The notes under the pieces: generated by a model
Told to the model about the DNA's origin: nothing
Database searches by the model: none
Seen by the model: only the letters and a program-made list of their open reading frames with translations
NCBI RefSeq assembly: GCF_018919065.1
Contig: NZ_JAHLQG010000045.1
Location: 1 to 37,066 of the forward strand
DNA: 37,066 bases
From: Blautia sp. MSJ-9
Lineage (GTDB): Bacteria > Bacillota > Clostridia > Lachnospirales > Lachnospiraceae
Direction of reading: 5' to 3'
In this document: in pieces, positions 32,513 through 37,066 of the stretch
Layout of the letters: each line of letters starts with the position of its first letter
Position numbering within the stretch: the first letter of the stretch is position 1
Program-made: the position numbers and the translations under genes

Positions 32513-32553
32513 TTCCCTGTTCTGATGCAATTTGCTGAGAACAGGGAATTTTT
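32513..32553 (+). terminator. terminator of the NCS2 permease gene
   Basis: TTCCCTGTTCT (32513-32523) pairs perfectly with AGAACAGGGAA (32538-32548), followed by TTTTT. Confidence 0.93.
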
Positions 32554-32620
32554 GGGAAAAGAATAAACAGAGAGAAAAAAGATTCATTAACTGATATCAA
32601 ATAACAGGAGGCATATTTTC

Positions 32621-33556
32621 ATGCAGAATCAACAGCTATCAACTTTAAAGGAAATCCGCGTCCACGGTACACAGAATTTTCCCTGTGCTTTTTATCAGAC
32701 GGGAACCAGGATAAAAGGAAATATAGTAAAGCATCACTGGCATGAAGAGGTGGAACTTCTTTATTTCTCAGGTGGAGAGTTCTGCCTGGAGGTAAATATG
32801 GAACGTTTCCATATTTCAGAGGAATGTTTCTATTTTATTAATCCTGGAGAACTGCACAGCATCAATGTTGAGAAAAACGGAGGATGTGTGGAGAATGCGG
32901 TGGTTTTTCACATGGATATGCTGAATTCTTCTTATTCTCTGGATCAGATCCAGACAAATCTGATCCAGCCGGTTCAGAACGGAAGTATCCAGTTTCCGAG
33001 ATGTCTGAGGAAGGATGAGCCGGCATTTGAACAGGTGAGAACTGCGTATGAAGAAATCCAGAATGCATTTTCAGGATCGGCTTACCGGGGGGATTATTAT
33101 GACGGTGAGGCGGTTACGGATGATATTACACGCCAGTTGTTTATCAAATCTGCACTGCTTCGGATCCTGGCGGTGTTGTCTGCCAATAACCTGTTTGAAG
33201 TGACAGAGAAGAATCATGACCGTCGGATTGAAACAATCAAGACTACTCTGACTTATATTCAGGAGAACTATAAAGAGAAGATTTATATTCGTGATCTGGC
33301 AGGACTGATCGGGATGAATGAACAGTATTTCTGCAGATTCTTTAAGAAGGTCATAGGGCGTTCACCTATGGAATATGTGAATGAATACAGGATCAAGAAG
33401 GCAATCCATTATCTGAAGGAATCAGATCTGACAGTTACGGAAATCTGCCTGGAATGCGGTTATAATAATCTGGGAAATTTTCTCAGGGAGTTCCGGAAAT
33501 ATACATCGACGACACCATTGCAGTACCGCAGGCATTCATTGAAAGAAACACAGTAA
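32621..33556 (+). CDS. AraC-family transcriptional regulator with cupin sensor domain
   Basis: A 311-residue regulator. The N-terminal cupin (about 15-120) has HHWHEEVELLYFSGGEFCLEV and FYFINPGELHSI. The C-terminal pair of helix-turn-helix motifs (about 207-306) has IYIRDLAGLIGMNEQYFCRFFKKVIGRSPMEYVNEYRI and the AraC signature DLTVTEICLECGYNNLGNFLREFRKYTSTTPLQYR. Sugar sensing is likely by family and by the neighbouring glycosidase genes, but the target is unproven. AGGAGG lies upstream of ATG. It is followed by its own terminator. Confidence 0.92.
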   Translation: MQNQQLSTLKEIRVHGTQNFPCAFYQTGTRIKGNIVKHHWHEEVELLYFSGGEFCLEVNMERFHISEECFYFINPGELHSINVEKNGGCVENAVVFHMDMLNSSYSLDQIQTNLIQPVQNGSIQFPRCLRKDEPAFEQVRTAYEEIQNAFSGSAYRGDYYDGEAVTDDITRQLFIKSALLRILAVLSANNLFEVTEKNHDRRIETIKTTLTYIQENYKEKIYIRDLAGLIGMNEQYFCRFFKKVIGRSPMEYVNEYRIKKAIHYLKESDLTVTEICLECGYNNLGNFLREFRKYTSTTPLQYRRHSLKETQ

Positions 33557-33562
33557 ATAAAG

Positions 33563-33618
33563 ATCAGATAAGTAAACTTGGAAGAGATAAAAAGTTTATT
33601 TATCTGATTTTTATTTTT
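33563..33618 (+). terminator. terminator of the AraC regulator gene
   Basis: ATCAGATAAGTAAACTT (33563-33579) pairs with AAGTTTATTTATCTGAT (33592-33608) with minor bulging, followed by TTTATTTTT. Confidence 0.78.
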
Positions 33619-33644
33619 GCAGAAAGTCTTTTTCAAACACGCTC
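33617..33644. mobile_element. fragment of the MITE-like element
   Basis: 28 bases starting TTGCAGAAAGTC and ending AACACGCTC match the right end of the 166-bp element (14135-14162) with a single mismatch. The left end and body are missing. It sits directly after the AraC terminator. Confidence 0.72.
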
Positions 33645-33733
33645 CAATACAGGTTGAGAATATTGGTAATATAAAAGTCAAAATTTCGTATTTTTTTATC
33701 AAAAAAATATAAGACAGGGGACTTGAAATTTGG

Positions 33734-33739
33734 TATAAT
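33734..33739 (+). promoter_or_regulatory. candidate -10 box of the GH13 gene
   Basis: TATAAT (33734-33739) lies 121 bases before the start; no good -35 is found at 17 bases, which suggests an activated promoter. The leader has no clear riboswitch. Confidence 0.35.
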
Positions 33740-33860
33740 TATATCCAAATGAAAAAGAGACCTTAGGCGCTAAAGGTAAGAGAGTATGATGCCGGGGAAG
33801 AAGCAAACAGCAGCGCCGGTTAATAAATCAAAAAATAAAAAACACAGGAGGATTTTTACA

Positions 33861-35525
33861 ATGGTAAAGAAATGGTGGAATGAAAAGGTTGCTTATCAGA
33901 TTTATCCGAAGAGTTTTTATGATACCAACGGTGACGGAATTGGAGATCTGAGAGGTGTTATTGAGAAACTTGACTATCTGAAAGATCTCGGAGTTGATAT
34001 TATCTGGCTTTCTCCTTGTTATCGTTCTCCGTTAGCAGACCAGGGATACGATATCTCTGATTATTATGACATTGATCCGCGCTTCGGAACCATGGCAGAC
34101 ATGGATGAGCTGATCGATGAAGCGAAGAAGAGAGATATGTACATTCTGATGGACCTTGTTGTTAACCATTGCTCTGATGAACATGAATGGTTCAAGAAAG
34201 CATGCGAGGATCCGGATGGAAAATACGGCAACTTTTTCTATCTGCGTGACAAGAAAGAAGGAGAACTTCCGACTAACTGGCGTTCTTACTTCGGCGGACC
34301 TGTATGGGAAGACCTTCCTGGAACAAACAAACAGTATCTGCATGTATTCCACAAGAAACAGCCAGATCTGAACTGGGAGAACCCGGAAGTAAGAGAAGAA
34401 GTATATAAGAATATTAACTGGTGGCTGGACAAAGGTCTTGGCGGATTCCGTATTGATGCGATCATCAATATTAAGAAAGCACTTCCGATGCATGATTATG
34501 AAGCAGATCGTGAAGATGGCCTTTGCAGCATTAAGAAGATGCTGAAAGAAGCGAAAGGAATCGGCGATTTCCTTGGCGAGATGAGAGACCGTACATTTAA
34601 GAAATACGATGCATTCTCTGTTGGCGAAGTTTTTGATGAGAAGGATGAAGAGATTCCGGATTTCATCGGTGATAACGGATATTTCTCCAGTATGTTTGAT
34701 TTCGAGGAGACAATTTGGGGAGCATCTGACAAGGGATGGTATGACTGCAAACAGATCACCCCGGATGCTTACAAGAAATGCTGCTTTACAACACAGAGAA
34801 AAATTGGCGATATCGGATTTGTTTCCAATATTATTGAAAACCATGACGAACCGCGTGGTGTCAGCAGATATATCCCGGAAGGTGACTGCTGTGACGCAAG
34901 TAAGAAGATGCTTGGCGGTCTGAACTTTATGCTTCGCGGACTTCCGTTTATCTACCAGGGCCAGGAACTTGGTATGGAGAATGTGAAGTTTGAATCTATC
35001 GATCAGGTAGATGATATTTCCAGTCTGGATGAGTATAAGGTAGCTCTGGAAGCAGGATGTACACCAGAGGAAGCACTGAAAGCTGTTTCAAGATTCAGCC
35101 GCGATAATGCCAGAACACCGATGCAGTGGACAGATGGTGAGAATGCAGGATTTACGACAGGTAAACCATGGCTGAAGGTCAATGCGAATTATACAAAGAT
35201 CAATGCAGAGAGCCAGATGAATGATCCGGAATCTGTGAGAAGTTTCTATAAGAAACTTATCGCACTGCGTAAGGATCCGGAATACAAAGAGACTGTTGTT
35301 TATGGAGAACTGGAACCTGTATGGGAAGATGTACATAATCTGATGGCGTACTATCGTAAAGGGGATAAGACTCTTCTTGTAGTTGGTAATTACCAGAAAG
35401 AGCCACAGACCATTGAACTTGCAGGAGAGTGTAAGAAGGTTCTGCTCAATAACTATGACAATGTAGCTATGGATGGAAATAGGATTGAACTGCAGGGTTA
35501 TCAGTTCCTTGTTATTGAGATGTAA
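33861..35525 (+). CDS. GH13 alpha-glucosidase (oligo-1,6-glucosidase type)
   Basis: A 554-residue cytoplasmic enzyme that releases glucose from alpha-1,6 or alpha-1,4 gluco-oligosaccharides. TIM barrel with GH13 regions: calcium loop DTNGDGIGD (21-29), DLVVNH (98-103), GFRIDAI with nucleophile D199, GEVF with acid/base E256, and NHDEPR with D329. The GYDISDYYDIDPRFGT segment is typical of the oligo-1,6-glucosidase/MalL group. Length fits. ATG 33861 has AGGAGG nine bases upstream; the longer ORF adds 25 residues with no function. A convergent LacI regulator is its likely controller. Confidence 0.93.
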   Translation: MVKKWWNEKVAYQIYPKSFYDTNGDGIGDLRGVIEKLDYLKDLGVDIIWLSPCYRSPLADQGYDISDYYDIDPRFGTMADMDELIDEAKKRDMYILMDLVVNHCSDEHEWFKKACEDPDGKYGNFFYLRDKKEGELPTNWRSYFGGPVWEDLPGTNKQYLHVFHKKQPDLNWENPEVREEVYKNINWWLDKGLGGFRIDAIINIKKALPMHDYEADREDGLCSIKKMLKEAKGIGDFLGEMRDRTFKKYDAFSVGEVFDEKDEEIPDFIGDNGYFSSMFDFEETIWGASDKGWYDCKQITPDAYKKCCFTTQRKIGDIGFVSNIIENHDEPRGVSRYIPEGDCCDASKKMLGGLNFMLRGLPFIYQGQELGMENVKFESIDQVDDISSLDEYKVALEAGCTPEEALKAVSRFSRDNARTPMQWTDGENAGFTTGKPWLKVNANYTKINAESQMNDPESVRSFYKKLIALRKDPEYKETVVYGELEPVWEDVHNLMAYYRKGDKTLLVVGNYQKEPQTIELAGECKKVLLNNYDNVAMDGNRIELQGYQFLVIEM

Positions 35526-35538
35526 CAGAAGAAAAAAG

Positions 35539-35565
35539 GTTACTGAGAACGGAGTGAACAGTAAC
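35539..35565. repeat. 27-bp palindromic repeat, copy 4
   Basis: Begins GTTACTGAGAACG and ends GAGTGAACAGTAAC; seven-base perfect arms (GTTACTG/CAGTAAC). It lies 14 bases after the GH13 stop codon and directly before its terminator. Confidence 0.72.
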
Positions 35566-35567
35566 GA

Positions 35568-35618
35568 AAAAAGAACGGAAATCCAGGTATGATATGTGCC
35601 TGGATTTCCGTTCTTTTT
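35568..35618. terminator. bidirectional terminator between GH13 and LacI genes
   Basis: The 20 bases at 35568-35587 (AAAAAGAACGG...) pair perfectly with 35599-35618 (...CCGTTCTTTTT). It is the strongest hairpin in the window and serves both convergent genes. Confidence 0.95.
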
Positions 35619-35712
35619 GTATCTGTGAACTATAAGTAATCCCCGTAAATTGAATATTGATCCTGGTTCATCAGAGCGTGAAATCCTGCGTCGCAGATAT
35701 CTTTGACGTGCC

Positions 35713-36768
35713 CTATAAAGCTGAATTGTCATCAGAGGAATCATCTTCAGGGGGATTCAGAATCTTTACGCTGTCACGTACTACAAGTCTGACCGGAAGA
35801 GAAAGATCCGTTGTTTTTGGATTCCAGCCATCGATCATTTTGAACAGGTATTCTATGGCAATGGTTCCGCGCTGGAAGATATCCTGATGAATAGTGGTGA
35901 GTGAAGGACAAGCAAGCTGCGCATACAGATTATCATCAAATCCGGTGATGGAGAGATCTTCCGGAAAGCGGATACCTTTGGTTTTGAGATATTTCATCAG
36001 GGTAACTGCATAATAATCGGAACAGCATATAAAGGCAGTGAATTTGTGTGCGACTGCATAAATCTCTTCCATACTTCCCTGGCGTTCATATTTGGAAGGG
36101 CGGATCACGATCAGATTATCCAGATTAATATCCAGTCCGTATTCCTGAAGCGCCCGCTGATGCCCGGTGTATCGGATATAGTCTACACCTTCCATATTGT
36201 CGGCGAGAAATGCGATTTTTCTGTGACCGCAGTCAAGAAGATACTTTGTCATCAGGTATCCGCCCTCTTCATCGTCAAGACCGATATTAACGTATCTGGC
36301 AATATTTTTTGGAGTGTAACTGTCGATAAGGACAGCAGGCTTTTTGTATTTGCTTCTGATTTTGAGATAATCGTCGTGGAGCATACCGATGAGGATCAGT
36401 CCTTCTGTGTTCCAGCTCACTACGTTGCGCACGATTTCATCAATATCTTCAGAAGTATAAAGCATCATATAATATCCCTGTTCACGGATAGCAGCTTCCA
36501 GAGCTCCCAGTAATTCACCGTGAAATGGATCTGTGAAGATATTCTCGTATTTATCCTTTCGCCTTTTTAATACAATTCCGATAAGTCTGGAATGGTTCTG
36601 TGCGAGATTTTTTGCATTCATATTTGGGACATAATCATATTCGTCCAGAAGTTTCTGAACTTTCTCAGCAGTCTTCTGAGAGACTTCACTGGTTTTTCCA
36701 TTAATTACATTTGACACTGTGGTGGTGCTGGTTCCCAGCATCTCTGCCATTTCTTTAATTGTTATCAT
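35713..36768 (-). CDS. LacI-family transcriptional repressor
   Basis: A 351-residue regulator. Helix-turn-helix TIKEMAEMLGTSTTTVSNVINGK (3-25) and hinge VPNMNAKNLAQNHSRLIGIV. A periplasmic-binding-protein-like sensor domain (about 60-340) has DPFHGELLGALEAAIREQGY, GLDDEEGGYLMTKYLLDCGHRKIAFL and SITGFDDNLYAQLACPSLTTI. The last ten residues are acidic. GAGGTGA lies seven bases before ATG. It probably controls the convergent alpha-glucosidase or a sugar gene beyond the window. Confidence 0.93.
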   Translation of the reverse strand: MITIKEMAEMLGTSTTTVSNVINGKTSEVSQKTAEKVQKLLDEYDYVPNMNAKNLAQNHSRLIGIVLKRRKDKYENIFTDPFHGELLGALEAAIREQGYYMMLYTSEDIDEIVRNVVSWNTEGLILIGMLHDDYLKIRSKYKKPAVLIDSYTPKNIARYVNIGLDDEEGGYLMTKYLLDCGHRKIAFLADNMEGVDYIRYTGHQRALQEYGLDINLDNLIVIRPSKYERQGSMEEIYAVAHKFTAFICCSDYYAVTLMKYLKTKGIRFPEDLSITGFDDNLYAQLACPSLTTIHQDIFQRGTIAIEYLFKMIDGWNPKTTDLSLPVRLVVRDSVKILNPPEDDSSDDNSAL

Positions 36769-37066
36769 GTGAAATTCACCTCAATACAAAAATATATGAA
36801 TATATTATCACAATGGGATATGAAAATGCAAGTATTGCACAAAAAAGTTTGAGTAAAACAAAGGGAAATTGTAACTGTTGCTCATAAGTCATTTGAGCGA
36901 GATTGATAATAATTAAAAAATGTAAAATACCGGTTACTGTTCACTGGCAATGTCATTAACTTAAGAGATTGTTGCTTGTTAAACGGGCAATGATCTCTCT
37001 GATACCTACTTGATATTTTCTAAAATATTACTTGACAAATACTCCTCAATATGCGGCGTTATTACT
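36769..37066. other. intergenic region with half repeat and hairpin
   Basis: No gene is seen. GTTACTGTTCACT (36933-36945) is half of the 27-bp palindromic repeat. AGAGATTGTTGC (36964-36975) pairs with GCAATGATCTCT (36987-36998), with two G-U pairs and no T tract. TTGACA at 37032-37037 could be the -35 of a gene beyond the window, but no good -10 is visible. Confidence 0.5.

Noticed and set aside
34032..34844. 270-codon minus-strand ORF inside the GH13 gene
   Set aside because: The plus strand encodes all GH13 catalytic regions; the reverse frame is a shadow.

Overview
The window looks like chromosomal DNA from a Firmicutes gut anaerobe of the Lachnospiraceae (Blautia/Ruminococcus-like; family level only). 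The reasons are low-to-middle GC, AGGAGG-type ribosome sites, many intrinsic terminators, and the gene set: NiCo riboswitch with CDF exporter, LnrJKLMN-like two-component/ABC locus, GH2/GH13/GH172 enzymes and small secreted Ig-like proteins. No phage, conjugative or CRISPR module is visible. The accessory character comes from decayed genes, small palindromic repeats, a MITE-like element and a toxin-antitoxin pair.

Layout. 1-1788: a NiCo riboswitch with its own terminator controls a cation diffusion facilitator. 1767-7146: a divergent NarL-type two-component system and a three-gene ABC-2 exporter, with palindromic candidate operators just upstream of the exporter promoter. 7155-8443: a small secreted protein and a ppk pseudogene. 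8507-15655: an ECF sigma factor fused to a membrane anchor and a large extracellular domain. Its own promoter, an orphan promoter and the promoter of a secreted PPC-domain protein share one ECF-type sequence with identical spacing. The same stretch holds three paralogous secreted Ig-like proteins and a MITE-like inverted-repeat element. 15742-16738: a Phd/ParE-type toxin-antitoxin pair and a broken AAA-ATPase gene. 16871-20283: tRNA-Trp, a secreted transglutaminase-like protein, a second ECF sigma factor with a membrane anti-sigma factor, and tRNA-Ser. 20415-24518: cysE, a GH2 glycosidase behind a truncated ROK regulator, an SDR gene scrap, and a tandemly duplicated tRNA-Gly(TCC)/tRNA-Gly(GCC) pair. 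24720-28713: small membrane and envelope proteins, an alpha/beta hydrolase and a VanZ protein. 28720-37066: cobaltochelatase CbiK, a GH172 enzyme, an NCS2 nucleobase permease, an AraC regulator, a GH13 alpha-glucosidase and a LacI regulator.

How the parts may work together. The most interesting candidate system is the membrane-tethered ECF sigma factor at 8630-10900. The sequence suggests it activates itself and neighbouring secreted-protein genes through promoters of the form AAAAC-TTTTTC, 11 bases, then TGTC[AT][AG]TATAGTGAA. No separate anti-sigma gene sits beside it, so the C-terminal extracellular part may be the sensor. The second ECF locus, at 18229-20074, has the conventional separate anti-sigma factor.

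All family assignments come from reading motifs in the sequence; no database search was run. Several start sites were moved from the longest ORF to an internal codon with a better ribosome site, including three to TTG.
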